A stretch of DNA of 64,000 nucleotides from Pseudomonas gregormendelii (GCF_017114825.1 NZ_JADEVO010000006.1:1-64000), one strand, 5' to 3'; shown: positions 28,187 through 36,977, counted from the stretch's first letter. Numbers and translations are program-made. Notes: generated by a model not told the origin, from the letters alone.

Positions 28187-28978
28187 ATGCTCGTAGATTC
28201 CCATTGTCACCTTGATCGACTCGACCTCGCCGCGCACAACGGCTCACTGGATGCCGCGCTGGACGCGGCCCGCCAACGGGGCGTCGGTCACTTCCTGTGC
28301 ATTGGCATCAGCGTCGACAATGCCGCCGACGTCAAGGCCCTGGCCGAGCGTTACGACGACGTTGACTGCTCGGTGGGCGTGCATCCCCTGGACGTACAGC
28401 CCGGTGCGGCGCCAGCACTGGACTGGCTGCTGCAGGAGCTCAACCATCCGCGCGTGGTAGCCATTGGTGAGACGGGCCTGGACTATCACTACGAGCCGGA
28501 AGCGGCCGAGTTGCAGCAGGCGTCCTTTCGTCTGCATCTGCAGGCGGCGCAGCAGACCGGCAAACCGGTGATTATTCACACCCGCGGAGCCCGCGCCGAT
28601 ACGCTGGACCTGCTGCGCGAAGCCGCGCTGCCTCAGGCTGGGGTGCTGCATTGCTTCACCGAAGACTGGGACATGGCGAAAGCGGCGCTGGACATGGGTT
28701 ATTACATTTCATTGTCCGGGATTGTCACTTTCCGCAATGCCGACGCCCTGCGCGACGTTGCCAGCAAGGTCCCGGCCGATCGATTGCTGGTGGAAACCGA
28801 CTCGCCGTACCTGGCCCCCATTCCTCATCGCGGCAAGCCAAACCTGCCGCAGTACGTGCGCGAGGTAGCGGAATTTCTGGCAATGTTGCGCGGGGAGTCC
28901 TACGAGCACTTTGCCGCGCAGACCACTGAGAACTTCAAACGGCTGTTTCCATTGGCCCACGTCAGGGCGTCGGCGTAA
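28187..28978 (+). CDS. TatD family metal-dependent hydrolase (DNase)
   Basis: The 263-residue TIM-barrel protein starts with the metal-binding SHCHLD (H-x-H, residues 6-8). It has GETGLDYHY near 98, HTRGA near 129, HCFTED near 154 and ETDSPYLAP near 203, the full TatD metal set. Relatives are 3'-5' exonucleases; this copy corresponds to YcfH, which follows holB in many genomes. It is 15 bases after pilZ and likely ends the operon. Confidence 0.93.
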   Translation: MLVDSHCHLDRLDLAAHNGSLDAALDAARQRGVGHFLCIGISVDNAADVKALAERYDDVDCSVGVHPLDVQPGAAPALDWLLQELNHPRVVAIGETGLDYHYEPEAAELQQASFRLHLQAAQQTGKPVIIHTRGARADTLDLLREAALPQAGVLHCFTEDWDMAKAALDMGYYISLSGIVTFRNADALRDVASKVPADRLLVETDSPYLAPIPHRGKPNLPQYVREVAEFLAMLRGESYEHFAAQTTENFKRLFPLAHVRASA

Positions 28979-29042
28979 CGCAGGTACACAAGATAGCAGC
29001 CCTCGGCAGCTCCTACGGGGCTTTGGCCCCTGAATCGCAGGC

Positions 29043-29187
29043 AAAAAAAACCCGGGTTCTGGGGGGTGAATCCGGGTTAAGACCATTAGGAGTAAAACAA
29101 AGATACGCGGTCCGTTGGTACCTTTATCGTCGAGACACTTGGGGGAGATGTCTCGTCGACAGTTGAAGTATTGATCAGTATTGCGCC
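29043..29187 (-). ncRNA. rgsA: RgsA-type small RNA (P16)
   Basis: On the minus strand a clear RNA gene can be read. There is a -10 box at 29200-29194, then an internal hairpin at about 29130-29160 whose arms are GACGAGACA-like and TGTCTCG-like around a C-rich loop. It ends with a strong terminator: AACCCGG pairs with CCGGGTT and runs into eight T ending at 29043. The position just after tatD matches, from memory, the RpoS- and Gac-dependent small RNA RgsA of P. aeruginosa and P. fluorescens. Both ends are estimated from promoter and terminator. Confidence 0.78.
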
Positions 29188-29193
29188 GAGTCC

Positions 29194-29200
29194 AGTTTAG
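29194..29200 (-). promoter_or_regulatory. RpoS-type -10 box of the rgsA small RNA
   Basis: On the minus strand the heptamer CTAAACT (29200-29194) is one base from the stationary-phase sigma consensus CTATACT, and no -35 hexamer is visible. This is what is expected for RgsA, which is known to depend on RpoS. Confidence 0.6.
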
Positions 29201-29375
29201 CCGGTCAGGTTTTTAAACAATTTTGGAATACGCGCGCTTCGGAAGAGTTCTCATCAACCGGCCAGCGTGCATGAAAACCTCATGAAACACAGATATGGTC
29301 GGATGATCCGTGCATTTTGGCGCAAGTTAGGCATAATACGCGGCTTCGAATTTTGACCCCTACAGACCTTTTCTT

Positions 29376-30014
29376 ATGCATAAAGAACCTCGTAAGGTCC
29401 GTGAGTTTCGTCGCCGCGAGCAGGAAATTCTCGATACCGCGCTAAAGCTGTTCCTCGACCAAGGTGAAGACAGTGTCACCGTCGAGATGATTGCTGATGC
29501 CGTCGGTATCGGCAAAGGCACGATCTACAAGCACTTCAAGTCCAAGGCCGAGATCTACTTGCGCCTGATGCTCGACTACGAGCGTGACCTGAACGAGCTG
29601 TTGCATTCCGCCGACGTCGACAAGGACAAGGAAGCGCTGTCGCGCGCCTACTTCGAATTCCGCATGCGCGATCCGCAACGCTACCGGTTGTTCGACCGCT
29701 TGGAAGAGAAAGTGGTCAAGGGCAACCAGGTGCCGGAGATGGTCGAGGAACTGCACAAGATCCGCGCCTCGAACTTCGAGCGGTTGACCCTGCTGATCAA
29801 GGGTCGTATCAGCGAAGGCAAGCTCGAAGATGTCCCGCCTTACTTCCACTACTGCGCATCCTGGGCGTTGGTGCACGGTGCCGTGGCGCTGTATCACTCG
29901 CCGTTCTGGAGCAATGTGCTGGAAGACCAGGAAGGCTTCTTCCAGTTCCTGATGGACATCGGCGTGCGCATGGGCAACAAGCGCAAGCGCGACACCGACA
30001 CCCCAAGCAGCTGA
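29376..30014 (+). CDS. TetR/AcrR family transcriptional regulator
   Basis: The 212-residue protein has an N-terminal TetR helix-turn-helix (about 12-58: REQEILDTALKLFLDQGEDSVTVEMIADAVGIGKGT is the start of it; then YKHFKSKAEIY). It has an unrelated C-terminal ligand-binding half rich in Phe/Tyr/Leu. Its ligand and targets are unknown; the position next to tatD and rgsA is a conserved pseudomonad feature. Two inverted repeats follow the gene. Confidence 0.9.
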   Translation: MHKEPRKVREFRRREQEILDTALKLFLDQGEDSVTVEMIADAVGIGKGTIYKHFKSKAEIYLRLMLDYERDLNELLHSADVDKDKEALSRAYFEFRMRDPQRYRLFDRLEEKVVKGNQVPEMVEELHKIRASNFERLTLLIKGRISEGKLEDVPPYFHYCASWALVHGAVALYHSPFWSNVLEDQEGFFQFLMDIGVRMGNKRKRDTDTPSS

Positions 30015-30032
30015 GCCATTCAGCTGCCTTAT

Positions 30033-30060
30033 TGCGCCATGATATTCACACCATGGCGCA
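30033..30060 (+). repeat. inverted repeat after tetR
   Basis: TGCGCCATG (30033-30041) and CATGGCGCA (30052-30060) form perfect 9-bp arms with a 10-base loop. It has no T-tract, so it is either a weak terminator or RNA hairpin of the tetR message, or an operator. Confidence 0.6.
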
Positions 30061-30090
30061 TGCCGCAGGAATATACTCAGGCATGGGACT

Positions 30091-30124
30091 TGCTAAAACT
30101 TGATTTGTGAGTCAAGTTTTAGCA
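30091..30124 (+). promoter_or_regulatory. perfect 13-bp inverted repeat upstream of moaA
   Basis: TGCTAAAACTTGA (30091-30103) and TCAAGTTTTAGCA (30112-30124) are perfect inverted copies separated by 8 bases, ending 28 bases before the moaA ATG. TATACT at 30072-30077 could be a -10, which would put the repeat at the 5' end of the mRNA. It could be an operator or a leader hairpin. It is not an Anr box, because the TTGA and TCAA halves are 8 rather than 6 bases apart. Confidence 0.7.
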
Positions 30125-30152
30125 GTTCCATTTCCTTTCGCCGGAGTGCTCC

Positions 30153-31121
30153 ATGATCGTTGACCGTCAAGGCAGGCGTTTTCGCAATTTGCGGATCAGC
30201 CTGACTTCAGCCTGCAATTACGCCTGTACCTACTGCGTGCCTGATGGCAAGCGGCTGGTGGCTGCGCAGGATGAACTGTCGGCCGATGCCATGGCACGGG
30301 GCGTGGCCTATCTCATCGAAGCGGCGGGCATCGAGCGTTTGCGCATCACCGGTGGCGAGCCGCTGGTCAGCCCGAAACTCGAAGCCTTCATGACCGCCGT
30401 CGGCAAGATGGGGCTCGAAGATATCAGCCTGACCACCAACGGCCAGTTGCTGGCGAAGAAGCTGCCACTGCTGGTCGATGCCGGCATCCGGCGCATCAAC
30501 GTGTCCCTCGATACCCTGGATGCCGGCGCTTTCCGTAGTATCGCGCGTGGCGGCGACCTGGCGACCGTGCTCAATGGCATGGACCAGGCCAGCGCGGCAG
30601 GCATGAAGATCAAGGTGAACATGGTGCCGTTGCGCGGGCAGAACCTCGATCAGGTGATGCCGCTGCTCGATTATTGCCTGGAGCGCGGCTATGAGCTGCG
30701 CTTCATCGAATTGATGCGCATGGGGCATCTGGCCAGTGACTCCAATGCCTTCCTGCAGCAATTCGTCAGCCTCCAGCAATTGCTCGACCTGATCGGCGAG
30801 CGCTACGAGTACCTGCAGGCCGATGCGCCCGTCGATGCCACGGCGGTGCGTTACGAAATTCCGGGAATGGGCCACTTCGGGGTAATTGCCAACGAAAGCG
30901 TGCCGTTCTGCCGCACCTGCTCGCGGCTGCGGCTGTCGTCCACAGGCTGGCTGCATGGCTGCCTGTCGTCGAGCAACCGCCACTATGTCGGCGATCTGCT
31001 GGATAAACCGCGCCACCAGGCGTTGCCAGCCTTGCAACGGCTTCTGGTCAAAGCGCTGGGAGACAAGCAGGAAGTGGCGTTCTCCGGCGGCGCGACCATC
31101 ATGAAGATCATCGGCGGCTGA
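30153..31121 (+). CDS. moaA: GTP 3',8-cyclase MoaA
   Basis: MoaA is the radical-SAM enzyme that starts molybdenum cofactor synthesis from GTP. The 322-residue protein has the N-terminal cluster motif C21-x3-C25-x2-C28, the SAM-binding GGEP, the C-terminal cluster cysteines C253, C256 and C270, and the essential Gly-Gly end. No other moa gene is adjacent, so this is a stand-alone copy; pseudomonads often carry two moaA genes. GCCGGAG lies 7-13 bases before the ATG. Confidence 0.93.
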   Translation: MIVDRQGRRFRNLRISLTSACNYACTYCVPDGKRLVAAQDELSADAMARGVAYLIEAAGIERLRITGGEPLVSPKLEAFMTAVGKMGLEDISLTTNGQLLAKKLPLLVDAGIRRINVSLDTLDAGAFRSIARGGDLATVLNGMDQASAAGMKIKVNMVPLRGQNLDQVMPLLDYCLERGYELRFIELMRMGHLASDSNAFLQQFVSLQQLLDLIGERYEYLQADAPVDATAVRYEIPGMGHFGVIANESVPFCRTCSRLRLSSTGWLHGCLSSSNRHYVGDLLDKPRHQALPALQRLLVKALGDKQEVAFSGGATIMKIIGG

Positions 31122-31276
31122 AAATCTGCCTTCGCGAGCACGCCCGCTCCCACAGTCGACCTGCATTCACAGGTGCAATGCATTTCCCTGTGGCAGGAGC
31201 TTGAGCTTGAGCTGGCGCGGAAGCTGCATCCAATGCCCATTCGCCGGTTTTCCGTCACCGGCCTCTGGAGGACAGG

Positions 31277-31885
31277 ATGCGTAACCCGGTTTTGCTGCTG
31301 GCCATTTTGGCGCTTGGTGGCTGCATGAACGTCAGTGACATGGCCGAAGGCACCCGTTATCACATGAGCGATGCCGGCCTGCTCGATCACAGCGACAGTC
31401 GTCGGGTCAGTAACCTGCGAATCCAGCCGGACTCCTTCATCTACATCGCCCAAGGCGCATTCGCGCCGCGTGGCGGCACTGCCCACCCGCGTCCCAACGT
31501 CATCGCCGAAGTGGCCTTCGATGGATTCATCGAGTATTTCCCCATGGTGCGCCGCGCTCGCGCGCCTGAGGGGCTCGACGAGGCTATGGGTGAAGCCCGC
31601 GCCGTGGGCGCTCATTACCTGCTGTACACGCGCTTTGCCAAGGCGGACGACCGTATCGGCAACTCCGATGAGTGGCTGGACCAGGAAGCCGTGGACCGGC
31701 TGGGTGTCGATACCGGTGTGATTCAGATCATGTTGATCGAGACCAGCACCCAGTATTTGATCGATACTGCACGCATCAAGAGTCGCGGCGGTTTGCTGAC
31801 GTTCCACGACTCTCGGCCCGAAGACCTGATGGGCCCGCCGCTTGAGCAATACGCGCGCAGCCTGCTGGGCATCAGTGATCAATAA
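31277..31885 (+). CDS. DUF4823 domain-containing lipoprotein
   Basis: The 202-residue protein has a lipoprotein signal peptide with the lipobox LGGC, cysteine 16, and Met at +2, so outer-membrane sorting is likely. The rest resembles the DUF4823 family ([13 protein letters not shown], then [14 protein letters not shown]), whose function is unknown. CTGGAGGACAGG lies just before the ATG. It precedes the DUF1285 gene by 17 bases and probably shares its transcript. Confidence 0.85.
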   Translation: MRNPVLLLAILALGGCMNVSDMAEGTRYHMSDAGLLDHSDSRRVSNLRIQPDSFIYIAQGAFAPRGGTAHPRPNVIAEVAFDGFIEYFPMVRRARAPEGLDEAMGEARAVGAHYLLYTRFAKADDRIGNSDEWLDQEAVDRLGVDTGVIQIMLIETSTQYLIDTARIKSRGGLLTFHDSRPEDLMGPPLEQYARSLLGISDQ

Positions 31886-31902
31886 TTTTCCAGGAGAACA
31901 CC

Positions 31903-32463
31903 ATGAGCGGACCGCAAAAAGCCAACGACCTGCTGGGGCAAATCCCCAAGACCAAAGGCCTGCCGCCGGTCCACCTGTGGAATCCCGAGTTCTGTGGCGA
32001 CATTGATATGCGTATTGCCCGGGACGGCACCTGGTATTACCTGGGCACGCCGATCGGACGCAAGCCGATGGTCAAGCTGTTCTCCACCATCATCCGCCGC
32101 GACGGGGATGATTACTTCCTGATCACCCCGGTCGAGAAGGTCGGCATCAAGGTCGATGACGCCCCGTTCGTGGCCATTGCCGTGGAAGTGGAAGGCGAGG
32201 GTGAGGCCCAGTTGCTGCGGTTTACCACCAACGTTGACGAGACTGCCGAGGCGGGGGGAGAGCACCCCATCCGCGTGGTGATCGACCCGGTCACCCAGGA
32301 GCCGGCGCCTTACGTGCACGTGCGGACCAACCTTGAGGCGCTGATCCATCGCAATGTGTTCTACCAGTTGGTGGAACTGGCCGTCACCCGGGAGATCGAC
32401 GGGCAGCGCTGGCTTGGCGTGTGGAGTGGTGGTGAGTTTTTTCCCATCGGTCTTGAGCCCTGA
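31903..32463 (+). CDS. DUF1285 domain-containing protein
   Basis: This 186-residue soluble protein has no signal peptide. It has the DUF1285 pattern: [18 protein letters not shown], then [20 protein letters not shown] and [12 protein letters not shown]. Function is unknown; the family fold has been described as a two-domain arrangement. AGGAGA is 7-12 bases before the ATG. A REP pair follows. Confidence 0.88.
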   Translation: MSGPQKANDLLGQIPKTKGLPPVHLWNPEFCGDIDMRIARDGTWYYLGTPIGRKPMVKLFSTIIRRDGDDYFLITPVEKVGIKVDDAPFVAIAVEVEGEGEAQLLRFTTNVDETAEAGGEHPIRVVIDPVTQEPAPYVHVRTNLEALIHRNVFYQLVELAVTREIDGQRWLGVWSGGEFFPIGLEP

Positions 32464-32480
32464 GTGGTTATTTCTGACGC

Positions 32481-32618
32481 CATCGCGGGCAAGCCTTGCT
32501 CCCACAGGGTTTGCAGGTAACTTGCTGAACTCCCTTCCCTCATGGGGGGCGCATACCACCTGTGGGAGCAGGGCGCTGTGAGAGCAAAGCACTCTGGGAG
32601 CAAGGCTTGCCCGCGATT
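32481..32618. repeat. inverted REP pair (REPIN) with an extra copy between
   Basis: ATCGCGGGCAAGCCTTGCTCC-like sequence at 32481-32509 reappears inverted at about 32592-32618, and a further diverged copy lies at 32559-32590. These are P. fluorescens-type REP sequences in an intergenic space between DUF1285 and gntR. Confidence 0.75.
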
Positions 32619-32702
32619 GACCGCGAAGCGGACACCTTCCATTTGTCACCTCACTGAAATATTCCTTGCCCGCTCCAACCCGTTTCGGGTATCAATTTGT
32701 AC

Positions 32703-33416
32703 ATGATTAGACAGGTACGATTTGACAAGAAAAAACGGGTGGTCGACGAGCTTATCCGGCGCATCGAAAGCGGCCTCATGGAGGACGGTTTCCTGTTGCC
32801 CGGCGAACATCAGTTGGCTCAGGAATTCAAAGTCAGCCGAGGCACGTTGCGTGAAGCCCTGGCCGAGTTGAAACGGCGCCATTACATCGCCACGCAAACG
32901 GGGGTCGGTTCCATCGTCACCTTTGACGGGGTAGTGCTCGACCAGCGCAGCGGTTGGGCCCAGGCCCTGGCCGACAGCGGGGCGCTGGTCAATACCGAAG
33001 TGCTGCGCCTGGAGGCAGTGGATCGACCCGATTTGCTGTCGCGCTTTGGCACTGAAAAATTCATCACACTGGACCGCCGCCGGCGCTCCAACGATGGCAC
33101 CCTGGTGTCTCTTGAACGCTCTCTGATGCCCGCCAACAGCGGCCTGGAAAGCCTGCCCCGGGTCGGTTTGATCGACGATTCCCTGACCATCACCCTGGCG
33201 GCCTATGGTTTTATCGGCGAGCGCGGCGATCAATGGATCGGCGCCGAGCCGCTGAATGCCGAGGACGCACAACTGCTCGGACGACCGGTGGGCACGGTCT
33301 TTCTCAAGGCTTTGCGCACCACCTACGACCGGCAAAACCGCTTCATGGAACAGGTCGAAAGCTTGCTTGATCCCGTGCACTTTCGCCTGCACCTGCAATT
33401 TGGAACCCCGCAATGA
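32703..33416 (+). CDS. GntR family transcriptional regulator (HutC/UTRA type)
   Basis: The 237-residue protein has an N-terminal winged helix (about 12-75: FLLPGEHQLAQEFKVSRGTLREAL) and a C-terminal UTRA-like ligand domain (SLERSLMPANSG). It is the first gene of the cluster with the DraG-like enzyme, NCS1 permease and PfkB kinase, overlaps the next gene by four bases, and most likely controls the cluster in response to its substrate. ATG 32703 is chosen; no clear ribosome binding site precedes it. An imperfect palindrome AATTTGTACATGATT overlaps the start and may be its own operator. Confidence 0.88.
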   Translation: MIRQVRFDKKKRVVDELIRRIESGLMEDGFLLPGEHQLAQEFKVSRGTLREALAELKRRHYIATQTGVGSIVTFDGVVLDQRSGWAQALADSGALVNTEVLRLEAVDRPDLLSRFGTEKFITLDRRRRSNDGTLVSLERSLMPANSGLESLPRVGLIDDSLTITLAAYGFIGERGDQWIGAEPLNAEDAQLLGRPVGTVFLKALRTTYDRQNRFMEQVESLLDPVHFRLHLQFGTPQ

Positions 33417-34411
33417 CCCCGCTCAATCGTGCCCTCGGCGCGTTCTACGGACTGGCCCTGGGCGATGCGTTGGGCATGCCGACGCAATCGCTCAGCCGCG
33501 CTGATATCAAGGCGCGTTTCGGTCAGATCAACGACCTGCAAGACGCCGGCCCCGATCAGCCGATCGCGGCCAATATGCCCGCCGGTTCGATCACCGATGA
33601 CACCGAACAGGCGATTCTGGTCGGTCAGTTACTGATCGAGGGCCAGGGTCGGATCGAGCCTTCGGAGCTCGCCCAGCGCCTGATCGAATGGGAAGCCGAG
33701 ATGCGAGCCAAAGGCTCGCAGGATCTGCTGGGGCCCTCGACCAAACGGGCGATCGAAATGATCCTTGCCGGGCATTCGCCGGCAGAGGCCGGGCGCTACG
33801 GCACCACCAACGGTGCGGCCATGCGCATTACGCCGGTGGGCATCGCGGCGGACATCGCTGACCCCGAACGTTTCATTCAGTCCGTCGTGCAGGCCTGCCA
33901 GGTCACCCACAACACCACCTTGGGCATTTCCAGCGCGGCAGCGGTGGCGGCGGTGGTCTCCGCCGGCATCAACGGCATGGACCTGGGCGCTGCACTGAAC
34001 CTGGGTCAACATATCGCCCAGCAAGCCGAGAGCCATGGACATTGGGTCGCCGGTGGCCGCATCGCTTCGCGCATCAGCTGGGCCCGGACCATCAGTGTCG
34101 ACAGTGACAAAGCGTTGCTCGCCGACCTGCTATACGACGTGATCGGCACCTCGGTGGCTTCCCAGGAATCGGTAGTGGTGTCCTTTGCCCTGGCGCAACA
34201 GGTGGCCATTGGCGAAATGAACGCGTTCGAGGCGCTGTGCATGGCCGCGAGCCTGGGTGGCGACACCGACACCATCGCGGCGATCCTGGGTGCCATGCTC
34301 GGTGCCTGCCTTGGACTGGAGAGCTGGCCTGTGGCGATGATCGACAGGGTCAAGATGGTTAACGGTCTGGCGCTGGAACCGTTGGTGCAGGGCCTTATGG
34401 CTTTGCGCTGA
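33413..34411 (+). CDS. ADP-ribosylglycohydrolase family protein
   Basis: The 332-residue all-helical protein belongs to the DraG/ARH family of N-glycosidases. Both binuclear-metal motifs are visible: T61-D62-D63-T64 in GSITDDTEQA and G282-G283-D284-T285-D286-T287 near the C-terminus. The family removes ADP-ribose from proteins or acts on small molecules. Here the flanking permease and sugar kinase suggest hydrolysis of a nucleoside-like N-glycoside instead. It overlaps gntR by four bases. E. coli YegU is a comparable protein in a comparable cluster. Confidence 0.88.
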   Translation: MTPLNRALGAFYGLALGDALGMPTQSLSRADIKARFGQINDLQDAGPDQPIAANMPAGSITDDTEQAILVGQLLIEGQGRIEPSELAQRLIEWEAEMRAKGSQDLLGPSTKRAIEMILAGHSPAEAGRYGTTNGAAMRITPVGIAADIADPERFIQSVVQACQVTHNTTLGISSAAAVAAVVSAGINGMDLGAALNLGQHIAQQAESHGHWVAGGRIASRISWARTISVDSDKALLADLLYDVIGTSVASQESVVVSFALAQQVAIGEMNAFEALCMAASLGGDTDTIAAILGAMLGACLGLESWPVAMIDRVKMVNGLALEPLVQGLMALR

Positions 34412-34494
34412 AGGCGAGAACACCACACCACTGTAGGAGGCGCGTCATACATTCGTTTTGCCGACAACCACAAAAATGGCAACAGGAGCATTTC

Positions 34495-35961
34495 ATGCGT
34501 TCTTCAAATAGCGGGCAGACCGCCGGGCAACTGGAGACCCGTGGCATCGAACCGGTGCCGGAAGCGGAGTGCAACGGTCATCCGCTGCAACTGTTCTGGG
34601 TCTGGTTCGCCGCCAACATTTCCATCCTTGGCCTGCCGCTGGGGGCCACGCTCGTGGCGTTTCGCGGGCTCGCGATCTGGCAGGCTATCATCGTGGCGGT
34701 CCTCGGGGCTGCCGGCTCCTTCGCGGTGGTGGGCATCATCTCGATCGCCGGACGGCGGGGGCGGGCGCCGAGCCTGACCTTGTCCCGGGCCATCTTCGGT
34801 GTGCGCGGCAACATTGGGCCGACGCTGGTTTCGCTGATGTCGCGCCTGGGTTGGGAGACGGTCAACACCACCACCGCCGCGTTCGTGTTGCTGTCGCTGT
34901 GCTCGATCCTGTTCGGTTCGCCGGTGGAAGCCAAGAGCGCGCCGGTGCTGACGCTGATCTTCATCGCGATTTTTGTGCTGCTGACGTTGTCGGTCTCCGG
35001 CCTCGGCCACGCTACGTTGTTGGTCATCCAAAAATGGGCGACTTACGTATTTGGCGCGCTGAACATTCTGGTAGGCGGTTTTCTCTGCGCCACCATCGAC
35101 TGGAGCGCCGTGTTTAATGCGCCACCGGCGCCGCTGAGCGCAATGATCATCGGGGTCGGCACCATGGCGGCGGGGACCGGAATCGGCTGGGCGAATGCTG
35201 GCGCCGACATGTCGCGCTACCAGCATCGCAGCGTCAAGGCCGTGCGCCTGGTTGCCTCGGCGGCCTTTGGCGCGGGTATTCCGCTGGTGTTGCTGATTAC
35301 CCTGGGCGGCCTGCTGTCGGTGGGCAACGATGACCTGGCCGCGGCCACCGACCCGATCGTCGCGATTCGCGACATGCTGCCCACGTGGATGGCGGTGCCC
35401 TATCTGATCACGGCATTCGGTGGTCTGCTGCTGTCGAACAACCTGTCGGTGTACTCCGCAGGCCTCACCACATTGACCCTCGGCCTCAAGGTCAAGCGGG
35501 TGTATGCCGTGGTGGTCGACATCGTCGCGATCTTCGCCGGGTCGATCTACTTCATGTTGATTGCCGACAGCTTCTACGGTCCCTTTATTACCTTTATTTC
35601 GCTGCTGGCAGTGCCAATCACGGCCTGGGTGGGGATTTTTGTGGTGGACCTGATTCACCGTCACTACTACAGCCCCCAGGACCTGCTGGACGTCAGCCCG
35701 AGCAGTGCTTACTGGTATCGCGGCGGCATTGAGTGGCGCGCATTCGGCGCCTGGGCGCTGGCGATCGTCCTGGGTTACAGCTTCACCACCATTGGTACCA
35801 CCGAGCAGACGCTGTGGTTCCGCGGGTTCCTGTCTGATTCCTGGTTGGGGCATAACGGCCTCGGCTGGATCGTTACCTTCCTGGTGGCGGGCGGGGTTTA
35901 CGGGCTGCTGGGCGGCGCCAGGGATCGTCGCCCGGGACTGATCGAGAATGCTCATGCCTAG
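34495..35961 (+). CDS. NCS1 family cytosine/purine-type permease
   Basis: The 488-residue protein has about twelve membrane helices and belongs to the nucleobase:cation symporter-1 family (related to CodB). The N-terminal region has the family pattern LFWVWFAANISILGLPLG, and GIGWANAGADMSRY is a conserved loop. The family moves cytosine, purines, hydantoins, thiamine or nucleosides; the linked glycohydrolase and kinase suggest a nucleoside. It lies 83 bases after the DraG-like gene with CAGGAG before the ATG, and overlaps the kinase gene by 14 bases. Confidence 0.9.
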   Translation: MRSSNSGQTAGQLETRGIEPVPEAECNGHPLQLFWVWFAANISILGLPLGATLVAFRGLAIWQAIIVAVLGAAGSFAVVGIISIAGRRGRAPSLTLSRAIFGVRGNIGPTLVSLMSRLGWETVNTTTAAFVLLSLCSILFGSPVEAKSAPVLTLIFIAIFVLLTLSVSGLGHATLLVIQKWATYVFGALNILVGGFLCATIDWSAVFNAPPAPLSAMIIGVGTMAAGTGIGWANAGADMSRYQHRSVKAVRLVASAAFGAGIPLVLLITLGGLLSVGNDDLAAATDPIVAIRDMLPTWMAVPYLITAFGGLLLSNNLSVYSAGLTTLTLGLKVKRVYAVVVDIVAIFAGSIYFMLIADSFYGPFITFISLLAVPITAWVGIFVVDLIHRHYYSPQDLLDVSPSSAYWYRGGIEWRAFGAWALAIVLGYSFTTIGTTEQTLWFRGFLSDSWLGHNGLGWIVTFLVAGGVYGLLGGARDRRPGLIENAHA

Positions 35962-36883
35962 ATTGCTGCACACCGGCCAGGTCATCATCGATCTGGTCAT
36001 GGCAGTGGCCAAACTGCCTCAATCGGGTGGCGACGTATTAGCGCAGTCGGCCAGTTTTGAGGCTGGAGGTGGCTTCAATGTCATGGCCGCCGCCCAGCGC
36101 AATGGTTTACCCGTGGTCTACCTGGGGCGGCACGGCACGGGTCGCTTCGGTGACCTGGCCCGGGAGGCCATGGCGGCCGAGGGCATTCACATCGGCATCG
36201 CCCACAGCGCCGGGCAAGATACCGGTTTGTGCGTAGCCGTGACCGAGGCATCGGCCGAGCGGACGTTCATTTCCTATATTGGTGCCGAAGGCGAACTGAC
36301 TGCCCAGGACCTCGCCGGCGTGAAAGTCGAGGCGGGGGACTATGTCTACGTCAGTGGCTATAGCCTGCTGCATGCCGGCAAGGCCCAGGCACTGGTGGAT
36401 TGGGTGCTGGCGCTAGCCGGTGAGATCAAGGTGGTGTTCGATCCGGGCCCGCTGGTGGACTCGCCGGATGCGCCACTGATGCAGGCGCTGTTGCCGCGCA
36501 TAGACCTGTGGACCAGCAATGGCGTCGAGGCGCTTGGCTTTACCGGTGCGACGGATATTGCCCAGGCACTGATTATGCTGGCCGATCACCTGCCGAAAAA
36601 AGCACTGCTGGTAGTTCGCGATGGGCCGCAAGGTTGCTGGGTCAGCCAGGGTAGTGAGCCTCAGCACGTGCCGGGTTTCAAGGTAGAAGCAGTGGACAGC
36701 AATGGCGCCGGTGATGCGCATGCCGGAGTATTCATCGCCGGTTTGGCTCAAGGTTTACCGATGCTCGAGGCATCGCGGCGAGCGAATGCAGCGGCGGCTT
36801 TGGCGGTGACTCGCTGGGGGCCGGCGACTTCGCCTGGCTCCAGTGAGGTCGATGCTTTGATCAGCAGGACTGCGGGTGCCTGA
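35948..36883 (+). CDS. PfkB family carbohydrate kinase
   Basis: The 311-residue ribokinase-like protein has the N-terminal GGGFNVMAAAQRNG signature and the C-terminal PfkB motif DSNGAGDAHAG, with D256 as the catalytic base. It probably phosphorylates the sugar released by the glycohydrolase, for example ribose to ribose phosphate. The ATG at 35948 overlaps the permease stop; another ATG two codons later is equally possible. E. coli YegV is the analogous kinase in the yegTUVW group. Confidence 0.88.
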   Translation: MLMPRLLHTGQVIIDLVMAVAKLPQSGGDVLAQSASFEAGGGFNVMAAAQRNGLPVVYLGRHGTGRFGDLAREAMAAEGIHIGIAHSAGQDTGLCVAVTEASAERTFISYIGAEGELTAQDLAGVKVEAGDYVYVSGYSLLHAGKAQALVDWVLALAGEIKVVFDPGPLVDSPDAPLMQALLPRIDLWTSNGVEALGFTGATDIAQALIMLADHLPKKALLVVRDGPQGCWVSQGSEPQHVPGFKVEAVDSNGAGDAHAGVFIAGLAQGLPMLEASRRANAAAALAVTRWGPATSPGSSEVDALISRTAGA

Positions 36884-36891
36884 GTGGGCGT

Positions 36892-36962
36892 CATCGCGAG
36901 CAGGCTCGCTCCCACAGGGGGCATGGTGGGTGGCGGGACCGATGTGAGCCTGCCCGCGATGG
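36892..36962. repeat. inverted REP pair
   Basis: ATCGCGAGCAGGCTCGCTCCC at about 36893-36913 and the inverted partner GAGCCTGCCCGCGATGG at about 36946-36962 flank a short spacer between the PfkB gene and the next, convergent gene. Confidence 0.7.
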
Positions 36963-36977
36963 CGGTATTGGCAACAA

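Larger units (their letters stand above)
28979..29375. other. intergenic region between tatD and tetR
   Basis: The 397-base gap holds a diverged half REP-like sequence at about 28992-29020, the RgsA-type small RNA on the minus strand (29043-29187), and the tetR promoter region, in which CATAAT near 29334 may be a -10. No protein gene is visible. Confidence 0.7.

Noticed and set aside
30091..30124. Anr/FNR box upstream of moaA
   Set aside because: The halves TTGA and TCAA are there, but they are eight bases apart instead of six, and the long perfect arms extend well beyond them.
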